Source: Ectobius pallidus (taxonomy: Eukaryota > Arthropoda > Insecta > Blattodea > Ectobiidae). From it: a stretch of 64,000 nt of DNA. The notes beneath the pieces are model-generated. The model was not told where the DNA came from and did no database searches. It saw only the letters and a list, made by a program, of their open reading frames with translations. The stretch is taken from assembly GCA_964059195.1 (NCBI GenBank), contig CAXKWD010000002.1, forward strand, positions 150,987,042 to 151,051,041, written 5' to 3'. Shown here piece after piece: positions 43,768 to 54,196 of the stretch. Position 1 is the first letter of the stretch, and every line of letters starts with the position of its first letter. The position numbers and the translations under genes are program-made.

Positions 43768-44355
43768 GACTATGAAACCAAATGTCTATTTCATAATGAC
43801 TCTAATATGAAATGTGCATTGCAAAATGTTATTGTGCTTACGCTGTGGATGAAATTCCAGTAAGATTGTAATTAAGTGAATAAAATTCTAAAAAACCTAA
43901 GATGTATTTTTTATTTCACAGCCCCTCATCCTAGGAATTAGGAATAGGAGAGGTTAGGGAAAACTGGACTTTGTCAAACGTAAATCATTTTTGACACAAT
44001 CTAGTTATGAAATAACTTACAAAAGAATAAATTTTTATCACTTTGGTTTTATTTAATATTTACAAATTGAATTTCACTTGAGAGTCTCCTATTTCTAAAA
44101 TGAATTCACTCATGATCTTGAGAGTCTCCAACTTCTGAAACACAGAAAAATAAAAACACATAAGAATTTAGCTTACGACGGTTAAGAATAGGAAATGGTT
44201 CATGTTAATAATACATACCTTTCTAGAGAAGTCGATGGACGTAGGGTGCCGGTTGTCGTGTTGTATAGTCACTTTTAGTCTGTTACACACACTTCACACT
44301 GAGTCTAAAATCTCACGACGTTTCCCAATGTTCTACGTGAAACATCGATTCCATA
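43768..44355. other. Convergent intergenic region, right side of the Polinton
   Basis: No conserved frame. An AATAAA signal at about 43878 follows the virion block. The minus-strand gene ends at 44356. Confidence 0.5.
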
Positions 44356-44831
44356 TTACACAAAGTTGAGAACGTGGTAGTAGTAACCAGCTGAATTCAG
44401 CTCCCTACCGTAGTACACCAATGAAAGTTTCTCCTCGTTCATCTTTTGAAGCTGATCTTCACTCAACTTCCCGTACCTTGGTGGTAGAAAAACGCTGCAT
44501 CCAATCATTAAATCTATAACGATTCTCCTTCCATACCTTGTGTACACGGAACGAGCTTCCTTTATCGGATACGCAAGTCCAATTTGCAGCTCCCTCAACG
44601 GCTTGGTACAATTCACATCGGGGACGTACACAGTTAAAAAACGTTCTAGAGTGGATACTATAGACGTCTTCTTATTCGTGTTTTCCTCCGATTGGGTAAA
44701 TCCGCTTGTGATGCTTGTATGGTGGAGGACTGCAGCGAATCCCACAAGTCCTGCGTTGTAATATCCATTATAGCAGCAGCAGCTGTAGTAGATTTAGGTG
44801 CACTTTTACGACCACGCTTCGATGTTGACAT
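44356..44831 (-). pseudogene. Conserved Polinton protein of unknown function with basic N terminus
   Basis: ATG 44831 gives MSTSKRGRKSAPKSTTAAAA and TQDLWDSLQSSTIQASQ, then the frame changes near 44700-44720. The long C-terminal part to 44356 contains LRELQIGLAYPIKEARSVYT, RYGRRIVIDL, CSVFLPPRYGKLSEDQLQ and YYYHVLNFV. The wording YPxxxARxVxTRYGxxIxxxL...VFLPxR is shared with uncharacterised animal proteins, as I recall, and its strand-rich pattern might be an OB-fold ssDNA-binding protein. That is only a guess. Confidence 0.55.
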
Positions 44832-44901
44832 CTCGGAGGCTTGACGATCACTAAACTATGCATACACGCAACTAAGGTATTATATACTGTCCACCTTCCC
44901 C

Positions 44902-45267
44902 TCACTCTTGCTGTATACAATCATGCTCGTCAGGAACATACGTCATTTCACCAGTGCCACAAACATCCCGTCCCATGTCGATGAGGACTGCACCTTTAGT
45001 TTTACTTATAAACTTGCAGAAGGGGGCCCATTTTTTATGTTCATTTGCTGGATCGTCCGTTTTTTTCCATTGTCCTATCTGCGTATGACAGTACGCGCAC
45101 TCGACTACGTCCTTGTATCCAATATAGTTGAATCCAGCTTCGCTCATTTTGTCCAAGTGCATAAAAGTCAATGGCCAATCTTCAAAAGTTTTACGTCGAT
45201 CAGATTGTTTAGGCATATCAAGCATCGTCCCATAATACAGAGCCATCCTGCGCGTTATGCTTCTCAC
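44902..45267 (-). CDS. BIR-domain (IAP-like) protein
   Basis: An intact 121-codon frame; the second ATG at 45246 may be the true start. One baculoviral IAP repeat: RRKTFEDWP, MSEAGFNYIGYKDVVECAYC and EHKKWAPFCKF, giving the zinc ligands Cys-x2-Cys, His and Cys at the normal spacing. There is no RING domain. BIR proteins of viruses and cells restrain caspases or bind pro-apoptotic peptides; BIR genes are known in adintovirus-like elements, as I recall. The gene is read inward from the right terminal repeat and is undamaged in a badly decayed element. Confidence 0.85.
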   Translation of the reverse strand: MRSITRRMALYYGTMLDMPKQSDRRKTFEDWPLTFMHLDKMSEAGFNYIGYKDVVECAYCHTQIGQWKKTDDPANEHKKWAPFCKFISKTKGAVLIDMGRDVCGTGEMTYVPDEHDCIQQE

Positions 45268-45539
45268 TTACGACTAACCTTGAAACAAGTTTGAACATGT
45301 TCTGCACGTTCCGTGTATGACCTTGAAACAAGTTTGAACAAGTTCATAGTGATGACGTCATGATTCAGCTGTAATGTGAGACGCACTTCCGGCCAGGTGT
45401 TGCGAAATCACCTTCACTTGTTCTGGTGTACGTGACAAAACGTGGGAACAAAACTGATGACGTAGTGTAATCTGATATAAACTTCCTGCTGCTTCTGTAA
45501 TGCTTCCATGCAAAAACGACATGAAGTTGAAATCCTCCA
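45268..45539 (-). promoter_or_regulatory. Probable promoter of the BIR gene
   Basis: Contains a CRE-type TGACGTCA at 45353-45360 and, on the minus strand, TTTATATCAG near 45473 as a TATA-like box. Two copies of CTTGAAACAAGTTTGAAC lie at about 45280 and 45322. A 60-codon frame (45358-45540) runs across it without known motifs and begins upstream of the TATA-like box. Confidence 0.4.
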
Positions 45540-46307
45540 TCTTGACTTATGATGTGAGTATCCCACCTGTCACATGTTGCATCCCACCGTTGAGGTAGGT
45601 CATAGTAATCCGCCATATTGACTTATGACGTAACCTATCCCACCTGTCACATGTCCCAATCCGCTCAATCCACTTGTGACGCAAGCATCCCACTTATCCC
45701 ACCTGTCACATGACTCAATCCAGTTGTGACGTATGCAATGTCACCATCTTGAATTATCAATTTTCAAATCACCCACCATCTACCAATATACAAACTTTAA
45801 ATTTCCCACCTTTCGCCATTTGCAATTGTAATATCCAATATCCACTATTTGCAATTTTAAAATCAGCCGCCATCTACCAATATACAACTTTTAAATTCCC
45901 CACCTTCCAACATTTGTAACTGTAATATCCAATTTCCACCATTCACAATTTTCAAATCAGCCGCCATTACCAATATCGAATTTTTAAACTTACCACCTTC
46001 CGCCATTTGAAATAGGAACCAGAAACGTAGCCATTTTCATACAGTTTTCAATTATACCGCCATTATGAATTTCCAAATTTTGAATTTCGCGCTTGGTCCG
46101 CCATTTGCAATAGGAACCGGAAGCGACACCATTTTGAATCACGCCCACTATGACGTAGGTCGTGACGTCATAGTCGCTCCCACTATGACGTCATACAATC
46201 CGCCACTGACGTAAGTAGTGACGTCATAAGCCACTCCCACTTGTGACGTAGCATCCCACTCATCCCACTTATCCCACCTCTTACGTCATCGGCAAAACCA
46301 CACTACT
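45540..46307 (-). repeat. Polinton right terminal inverted repeat
   Basis: About 768 bp, inverted relative to 15762-16750. It ends CCACACTACT. TGACGTCA sites lie at 46163, 46186 and 46219, with many single ACGTCA half-sites, CCGCCAT motifs and CCCACCTGTCACATG units. It has fewer internal repeat units than the left copy. Confidence 0.92.
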
Positions 46308-46313
46308 CATAAG
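46308..46313 (+). repeat. Polinton target-site duplication, right copy
   Basis: CATAAG, identical to 15756-15761. Confidence 0.92.
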
Positions 46314-46574
46314 TCCTGAGAAGGCTTTATGTTCAAGGAAACATAATTTGATATGGAGATAACCATTTTTCATGCATTAAGTTTAAGAAGTAATTTTTCT
46401 AAATAAACTGACTATTGGATAATTAAATGTTCTTCTTGACACACTTAACTGTCCTAGACTATCCTGATTTGATGACCACCACACTTACAAAAATTATTAA
46501 CTTGTTTAGGCATACGGCATATGGAATTTGTTCCCTCGGTTTTAGTAATCAGTACGGAGTCAATTCAGCGTATG

Positions 46575-46960
46575 CCGGCCAAATGCCTTAACAATTTATA
46601 TTACTGCATATGGTAATTTGCAGAGTACATTTCCCATTCAGTTTAGTTAAGTGAATTCTAAAGGAAGAGAATGCTTGTTAATGGTGAAAATACTGATTAG
46701 GAAATCTCTCCTTTAACCTAAAAGAAATTAATACGCTATTAGAAGGAAATGTATATATGGTTGGCATATTATGATTATATTGAACAGATCTCCTAAACTT
46801 TAACTGTGAAGGTTAAGTTTAGCATTCCTGCATGCTTGATTTTGGAAATTTGTCTCCCAGTTTAGTTGATTGCACCTTTAGTGAATATGATGGTCTGCTA
46901 TTAGTGAAAATAATAATTAGTGCAACGGTCCCTTGATATAAAGGAAATTAGACAACTCCT
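46575..46960. repeat. Diverged copies of the ~220-bp tandem repeat
   Basis: Two copies with the same word order as 13463-14064: ATTACTGCATAT, CAGAGTACATTTCCC, GAGAATGCTTG, GTGAAAATACTGATTAG and AGAAGGAAAT. The copy start points near 46678 and 46900 give a ~222-bp period. Same orientation as the left array. Confidence 0.75.
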
Positions 46961-47009
46961 CATGAAATAGTATTACCTTTAGAGCAACTGTCTATATTTT
47001 GAGAAATCA

Positions 47010-47043
47010 TATCCCATATCATATCATATCATATCATATCTTA
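47010..47043 (+). repeat. (ATATC)n microsatellite
   Basis: About six units of CATAT/ATATC. Confidence 0.85.
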
Positions 47044-47212
47044 CCATTGGACATATCTTAAAACTTAAGGATTCCCTTGCTATTCAAATATTTGAACTTT
47101 GGCAATATTTACTTAAATTATTGTTTATGTGGCCATTCCACATGTGAGTATAGTGAGTATAGGAGTATGGGATTCTGGAGTTCCACTGAAGCCAAGGTAT
47201 TTTTAGGTTTGT

Positions 47213-47302
47213 CTTTATTATATTTAAGATATTGGAGGTCCATCTTGTTATCTGTATTACATTTAAGATATTGGAGGTTCATCTTGTTATCTGTATTACA
47301 TT
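47213..47302 (+). repeat. 43-bp tandem repeat, about two copies
   Basis: TTTAAGATATTGGAGGT(C/T)CATCTTGTTATCTGTATTACA occurs twice in a row, with a partial third match upstream. The open frame here (47077-47352) follows the repeat and is not convincing. Confidence 0.8.
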
Positions 47303-48060
47303 TGATGATTAAAAAATTGTTCATGTGTTTACGTGTTTCCTTCTCACCTTGAGCTGAATCCTTCGGACCTCGGGAGTCTGTGGTTTGGGTCTAGTAGCTC
47401 CCTTTACTTGTATTATTGGGAATTACACTTATTCAGTTACTTGCTTAGAAATACATTATTACTATTGGTGAGTTTATTTAATAGTTGGTCATTCTTTTCA
47501 CCCTATATTTCAGAGTTATTTTTATAAAATTATATCAGTAATAAATCTTGGGAGTGCCAGTCAATTAGTGAGAGTGTTGAGAGTGTTATATATATATATA
47601 TAGTATCACTTGTGTGGGTTGTTGCATTAAATAATTACTTAATAAATCTCCCGTTTGAATTTAATTATAACTCTTACTCCTTTTGTCCTTATTTAATCAC
47701 TATTCATTCATACTTATATGTATGAATAATCATACATAAAACAATTCAACGTTTCAATATATAACGCCTTGTTTAATTACGATAGCAGTTCCTTCTCCCC
47801 TTCTATTGATTCTATCTGTAAGTATGATATCATAGACTCGTATCTTCAGACGATCATTCAAGTGAAGGTGGGTTTTTTTTTGTTAAAGAGCAATGTCAAG
47901 ATCATAATCGTTTAAAAACGATTGGAATTCAAAAAGTTGTCGTTTTATTCCATTGGCTTTAAATATGGCTTTTGAGTGTTGGGTGGCCTATGGTGAGGGT
48001 GTAGTTACTGTTGGAAGAGGCGGAAAGTCTATTGAGTTGATGGTGAAAGTAGGCTCCCTA
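47303..48060. other. Unannotated, includes a (TA)n run
   Basis: No gene recognised. TATATATATATATATA lies at about 47589-47604. Confidence 0.4.
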
Positions 48061-48089
48061 TCTGTGAGTCGTCGTTGTTTTAGAGTTTC

Positions 48090-48650
48090 TCTGTTTTCTA
48101 TTACGGTTTTCTGTGCTAAGTAGGTTTCACATTTCCTGTAATTTACTGTGTGTGAGTACCGCAGTTAGTACATGTAGGATAAACTGAAGGTTCTTTAATA
48201 GGACAATCTACTAAACGATGATTTATACTGTATTTGACACATGCAGGCGGAAGGTGTCAACCAGAAGAGGTGTGTCCGAATTGTTGGCAATTGTATCACT
48301 GATATAGTTTTGCTACGGGAGTATAATCTTCAACAAGGATTGGTTGGCGATAAACGGCCGTGAGATTATATATGCCACGTCCATCGCTATTCTTGCGTAG
48401 TGAGACTACCCAGATTGGTATGAAAGATTTTGAGGTAGTTTCATTCTCTTTCTGTCTTCGAGCAAACTGTCGCACATGTGTGACCGGAAAGTTTAACAAT
48501 TGCAATTCCTCTTTAAGCTGCTCTGCTGTTACATGTACAGGCAGCCTTTTTTGACCACTTGCAATGGTTTCTGAAATTTTGGATTGAATGTATAATAACC
48601 TATACTTGTTACCTGGAATAGTTCCTGTAATTAAGTGAAGGCCTCTTTTG
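48090..48650 (-). pseudogene. LINE ORF1 (Gag-like) remnant
   Basis: Minus-strand fragments in protein order: LPVHVTAEQLKEELQLLNFP, THVRQFARRQKEN, FIPIWVVSLRKNSDGRGIYN and LVEDYTPVAKLYQ. After a stop, NCQQFGHTSS and CPIKEPS...CTNCGTH follow in the same direction. The pattern (short RNA-binding-like domain, then CCHC knuckles) matches ORF1/Gag of Jockey-type LINEs and the domain often called PRE_C2HC. Stops break it. No pol is found nearby. Confidence 0.65.
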
Positions 48651-49089
48651 AGGCTACATGATATTTAGTTCCTTCTTTTTGTTATAAATTAATTTAATTG
48701 GGTTACCCAGTTCTTTCTCTAATTGCTTGTGGTATGGGAAGTAATTTTCATATCTTGGGAGTTTTGGAACGATTAATGGGGAAATCGTGGTTGTTTAGAT
48801 TTATATGTGTGTTCATTTATTTGTGGATTTATTTGAGTATCTGATAATTCCATATCATGATTGGTACTATCTAGCTCTGCTAGTGGAGCGCAAAATTTTT
48901 TAGTTGTAACATTCGGTATTGCTTGGAAATCTATGTTATCAGTATGCTGTGTTGTAATTAGTGGTGGTAGGGGGAATAATGCTGGCGCTGGTAATAAGTT
49001 GAATATTCAGTTAGGTTTGAAGAACTCAGCGCAGCGAAAACCCTACCAAGCCAATCCCCCTTGGAAAAATGACTATATAAGATAATTAA

Positions 49090-49091
<2 letters not shown>

Positions 49092-49124
<33 letters not shown>
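49092..49124 (+). repeat. (TA)n microsatellite
   Basis: About sixteen TA units. A second, shorter run lies at about 49604-49622. Confidence 0.9.
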
Positions 49125-49125
<1 letters not shown>

Positions 49126-51060
49126 AAGAATGAATAAGGATGGCAGACCACACACAGGCTATAAGGATAAAAAGTGGAAGGTACTGGAATAGTTAGCCCA
49201 ACATAATTATATTTACGTAAGGAAAAGAATTAAATTTCAATATGTATAAGTTTATTGCAGAATAGAGAAATGACAGAAACAATATAATAGAAAAATATCT
49301 GTTGAATGGAATAGCATAACACGTTTCATACAGAGAACAATATTAATGACCCATATTTTATATTACTGCAATATTTGATATTACGATAGACAAAAGTATT
49401 CATACATTCAGTGAGTAAGCAAATTAATATTTATTTTTAGAAATGTATAATTAGAAATTATTGGATTATACCATATGGCCAGAATTATCAGATACAGAAC
49501 AATGAGTAAGCAGAATTCAGAATAGGCCAGAATAACAAATTTACGGTAATGAGAAAAATTATGTAATTATGACTATTAATGACTTTGGCTGGATATTTAA
49601 TTTATATATATATATATATATATCGGTCATGACCGGAACGAAAGAAAGGAATAGAAAAACGAAAATACTAAAAGAAAAGAATTAAGAAAGAAGAAAGTAG
49701 TCGGCGAAACATTCATTCAACATCATACATACGTCCCAGACACACCCATTGTCTTCATGATAAAGAATAAATTTAGAATTGAAAAGCCGAAATAGAAAAT
49801 TATTGAAATGTCAGGTGAGCGAGCAAAAACATTAACTTTACGAAATAGACAAACTTTAAAGTCAATTTACTATACAAAATACAAATGCCTTAAAGTGAAT
49901 ATAAATGAAAATATACAAAAATAGAAATAATTTAAATACAACATGAATAATAAAATAACTTTACATAATAGAAAAATATACTTGCTGATCGCTTTGAACT
50001 ACTACGATTGTCAGAAAAAGTGGTAAATTCAAAACTATTAGTAAATTATTAAAATATCATTATACATTTTTATTTTGAAAAGTATCGACATTTGAAGAAA
50101 CTAATGGTATATTCGTGTTAAGCTCGTTGACTTTATCCAATAAACACTAAAAAAGAAACATAAACAATTTTTTGTTACTTAGTGTTATGTGGGAAAGTTC
50201 CCTAGATCCAAGTCGGGTAATACCTGAATAATATAAATATTCACTCAAAATAAAATGTGAAACGTTCACCCTAAACACAGCCGTAAATAAAATTAAAATT
50301 AAAATAAAAACTTCTTCAAGACTGAGCATCTGACATTAATTAAAAAATAAAAACATTATTGTTGTACCTCATAACAATTAATACCATGTGGTCACGCGCA
50401 CACGCGCACACAAAAAGTAAGGGGAAAATAAAATGTTTAAAAAAATCACAAAATATATGTTTTAATGTAATAGATACTGTATAATTCCGTTGTGTATTGT
50501 TAAAACGTTCGAATCTTCCGCCTCGCCACGCGTCATCATTCACCCACCAATGAAATGCAAGATGTGCCGAGCACAAGATCGCTTTGAAAAGGAAAGAACT
50601 GCGCGTGCGTTAACCACATTTTCGCTTCCCCACATGCGTCGAAAATCTCTACAAAGTGCTCCCTTCTGTGCTCTCCACTAGACGACCCCAGATCAGAATA
50701 GCCAACTTACGTATTTGGTACCTAAAACTTAATATATTTAAAAATATATAATATAGTTACGAAACATTTATTTTTGTATTGGAAACATGGTATACAATAG
50801 TTGCTATAATAGTTGCTTTCAATTTTTCTAGTTAATAAAATTATAAATGTATGTTAACTTTGATAATATGAAATTAAGCTGCATTCAATTGCAGACTGCT
50901 ACGGGAACTACAATCAATGTGTTGGCGACGCTAGTCAGGTGACACGCGGACTCGAGGAATGTTATGTTTTAAATTCCTGTAATTGTGGTTTGTGTTTGTT
51001 ACTTTGTTCGTGTGTTGTGTTAAATTTTCCCTTCTCCGAGGTCAGTGTCAGTGCTGGAAC
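49125..51060. other. Unannotated AT-rich region
   Basis: No gene recognised. A GC-richer stretch at 50510-50690 has several CG dinucleotides but no supported frame. Confidence 0.35.
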
Positions 51061-51141
51061 ATGAATTCAGTTGATAGTCTGTTAAAAATTTCTGCTATAT
51101 CTTTTGAATATAAAGTACAAATTAAGCAAAGTTATACTTAA
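51061..51141 (+). pseudogene. Possible 5' coding scrap of a ZMYM1-like hAT-derived gene
   Basis: ATG 51061 gives MNSVDSLLKISAISFEYKVQ followed by IKQSYT and a stop. The start and spacing recall insect ZMYM1-like transposase-derived proteins (MxSVDSLLK...EKxxIKxLGR). Only 26 codons are present, so the call is weak. Confidence 0.25.
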
Positions 51142-51576
51142 CACAAAAAGCGGAAGGAGGCTGCTGTCGGGAATACATACGGTAGTTTAGTAGGAAAGTT
51201 TATGACATTTATAACTGGATATGTGACTGTAATATCAGAAATACCTTAATCTCTTCTGTTTCCCTTGCCTTCTTTTCGAAAACAGTGAATGGGACAATCG
51301 TCCGTCCATGTGACTGTACGCGCGGTAACTCGAATACGCTTTATCTAATTTTAATGAAACTTATAAATATCATAGGAAAAACCCTATTGATTTTTTCTTA
51401 CAACGATTGACAGGTACCGGAGTAACGACCAATTAACCATCACATTCTTTTAAATACCAAATTTGCACTAGTCGGTAGAACTGAATATGCTGTTGGGAAC
51501 TGAAGACAAGTGATTGCATATTTATACACCTTCAGATGTTTGGCAAAAATAAAAGGGATATCACTGACGTGAGGAA

Positions 51577-51580
51577 TTTG

Positions 51581-51637
<57 letters not shown>
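51577..51637 (+). repeat. (ATT)n microsatellite
   Basis: About twenty ATT units. Confidence 0.95.
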
Positions 51638-51638
<1 letters not shown>

Positions 51639-53310
51639 AATATTGTTGCCGCTATTATTGTAGCACATAAGTTTTAAATGTCACGAGCCGCCACTGATTA
51701 ATATCTTACCTTACAATATAAAATTTTAAAATCACACTATAACTTCTGGTTTAAATTCCGTCTTTATAAAAAAAAATCCGATGCAAATTAAATTAATAAA
51801 TTCTCAAACAGCAAACAATTTATGACTGTGAATAAATTGTTATCATCGGGTAGAAATGGCAAAATTTTAAAACTTTACACACAGCTGATACAAGCCCTAT
51901 GCTGAAGATTGCTTGGTTTGCTCTTCCTCAAGTGGACTGACAATGACCAGTGTCAACTTCAACTTTCACAATCAGACATAATATGACTCGCTTTATGCTT
52001 CACGCAGTTTTATCTCTGTACCTCTTCTAACATATGTATGGCGAATAAATATTTTCTCTCTTCTTCGTGTTAAATGCAATTCTTAATGTTTCTTTCAAAA
52101 CATATTAACATCAGATTTTACTTTTAAAACTACTTTTTTCATCTTTATCATTACAATGCTGCATAAAATTTCCTTAAAAACAACCTATATGATCTCTTTT
52201 TCCTTCCCAAAACGATTAAAATTTCCTTAAAACATAAAACTCATGATATGAAAGTAAATATCGCCATTGCCATCATTCAATTTACATGCCTACGTCACAC
52301 CCTGGCAAATAAACGTAATAAATGCTAATTTTTCTGAAATAACAAATTATGTAAACGCAATCAATTCTGATTCTATGAAGGAAAACAGTAAAGCTCTTTC
52401 AAATTCAGCGCTATACGAGACAATTCAGGGCTGCCATAAACTTGAACATTCTCCCCAGGAACTGATTAAGCATTACAGTATAGTACTATTCCAATAAATG
52501 AAAGCCTCCGTTCTTGGAGCTACCCCCTGCTACTGAACCGTAGAGATTACTGGACAATAGGTGATTCTCATTGTTAAACGATATATTGATTATTATAATT
52601 TTATTATATTACACTTCTATAGCTTAACTTAAAGAACAACATTGTGAATGCCAGAATAATAATAATAATAATTATAAGAGCTAAAAGCTCAATAGTTGCA
52701 CCCGCAGTGTTAATGTATAATATGTCCTTTCTTCTGAACCAGGTGTAAAAATGGCCAAACAAGCCACATCGGAAGAAAATTTGACTGACTCTGGGATCAG
52801 CGAACAATGACAAGGGGACACATTGTAAAACAGTTCCTTAAAGACTCTCCAAGTCTCGAATGGTGGAGTCAGACGAGGCATTTATGTTCTGGAATAAACT
52901 GTAGCAGATGCTGCAGGTCTATAGTATACTGCTAACTGTTTTACATTACCCTGCGGACAGGAAACTGGGAAGAATTATTAACTATATAGAAGAAAAATGC
53001 CAACATGAGTGCCGAAAGAACATTTTGAGGGGCACTGGAGGTTGATGCTGCACAGGATCTGAAATTATTTTTAAACACACAACCACCTACATAATTATTA
53101 TTGGCGTTCATAGCTTGCGAAATATTTTACCGCATTTTTTTGTTTAAATATTACATTTCTCAGTTGAAATATTATTATTTTTATAAGGTAATATTTTTTA
53201 AGTAAATGTTCTGTGCATTTGAAAAAGGACAGAAACATAATGCCGCTTATTAGCTTTATTATTCTTTATATCCCCCTCCTTTATATGATTTTGTGCAATA
53301 CTACTTATTA
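51638..53310. other. Unannotated region
   Basis: No gene recognised. Overlapping minus-strand open frames at 52604-52881 have no known motif. Confidence 0.35.
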
Positions 53311-53570
53311 ATATTGTCACAATGATTGCCAGAAATTGCCAGAATTCGACAGACGTCTATAGAAGGTCGCGGCCCCCTAATGTTCGGACGGGAGGCATGC
53401 GCTGGAAGGCGTGGTCAGCGAGACACGGCGCCACGAGTGGGCCGCGCTCCGTGGGGAAGGCCTGTAGGGAGGATCTGCGCGTTAAGGGGTGTGACCGCGC
53501 GCCGCTACGACCGTCGAGACCATTCGCGGGCAGAACCTTCGTGGCAACAGCCCCACAACATTCGACAAGG

Positions 53571-53580
53571 CTATATAAGG
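53571..53580 (+). promoter_or_regulatory. TATA box of the deleted LTR element
   Basis: CTATATAAGG inside the LTR, about 250 bp from its start. It follows a CG-rich upstream block and should direct transcription near 53600. Confidence 0.55.
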
Positions 53581-53837
53581 TCGCAAGCGAGCAGAGACAG
53601 TCAGTCAATGAGAGACAGTCCGTGAGTAGTGAGAGTCAATCAGTCAGTAAGTAACAGTCAGTCGGTTACAGTCAGTCAGAGTAACAGTGAGAGTCTGTCC
53701 GTGAGTAATGGACAGTGAACTAGACGGAGTGAACCGATCAGCGTGACCTCAAGTCAGTGTGATTTGAGGACCTGAGGACCTGGACGGAGTGAACCGATCA
53801 GTGCGGCCTCAAGTAACTGTGACTTGGGAAGCTGAGG

Positions 53838-53970
53838 AACCAGTGACCGGAGGGACTAATCAACGGAGGGACTAGTCAAGGGAGGGACTAGCAAACGGAA
53901 GACCTAGTCAACGGGGAACTAGTGACCGGCGGGACTAGTGAACGGAGGGACTAGTGAACGGAAGAGCTGG
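53838..53970 (+). repeat. ~17-bp minisatellite in the LTR
   Basis: About seven to eight imperfect units of ACGGAGGGACTAGTGA. Just before it, a ~55-bp block (GGACGGAGTGAACCGATCAG...) is duplicated at about 53722 and 53782. Confidence 0.8.
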
Positions 53971-54159
53971 TGAGCTGATCTGGACTGGACTGGGACACTA
54001 CTATGACGTGGAAGTGAGCACCGAACAGAAGGGTGAACTGGAGAATCTTCAGGAGTTTTCTGACTGAATAGATCACTATGCTAGGAAATAAAAGAACCTC
54101 CATTCTTCAATTAGAAACTAAGTGTTCTGATTTTGAACCCCGACGAGCCCTTGATAGAC

Positions 54160-54177
54160 TGGTGTCAGAAGTGGGAT
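54160..54177 (+). promoter_or_regulatory. Primer binding site, tRNA-Leu
   Basis: TGGTGTCAGAAGTGGGAT matches the complement of CCA plus the 3' end of insect tRNA-Leu as I know it, over 18 bases. It immediately follows the LTR end and fixes the element's orientation as plus. Confidence 0.75.
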
Positions 54178-54196
54178 ATAATTGAAGGAACGCAAG

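Larger units (their letters stand above)
15762..46307. mobile_element. Polinton/Maverick (adintovirus-like) element with nested insertions
   Basis: A self-synthesising DNA transposon/endogenous virus. The ends are AGTAGTG...CACTACT inverted repeats of roughly 0.77-0.99 kb flanked by CATAAG duplications. The gene set is diagnostic: protein-primed PolB, integrase with chromodomain, FtsK/HerA ATPase, adenain-type protease, penton-type and double jelly-roll capsid proteins, plus PLA2/core and BIR proteins. Gross length is 30546 bp. Subtracting the gypsy element, the RTE-type LINE and the mariner leaves about 16.6 kb, within the usual 15-20 kb. Many stops and frameshifts show that it can no longer express its full set. 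It inserted before the gypsy, LINE and mariner that interrupt it. Confidence 0.95.

Noticed and set aside
45358..45540. 60-codon minus-strand frame upstream of the BIR gene
   Set aside because: It runs across a likely promoter and reaches the terminal repeat; no family recognised.
52604..52881. Minus-strand overlapping frames with aromatic-rich sequence
   Set aside because: No motif or homology recognised, and two frames compete for the same bases.
53322..53654. Overlapping arginine-rich frames in the LTR
   Set aside because: They lie in the CG-rich LTR promoter on both strands, so they are composition artefacts.
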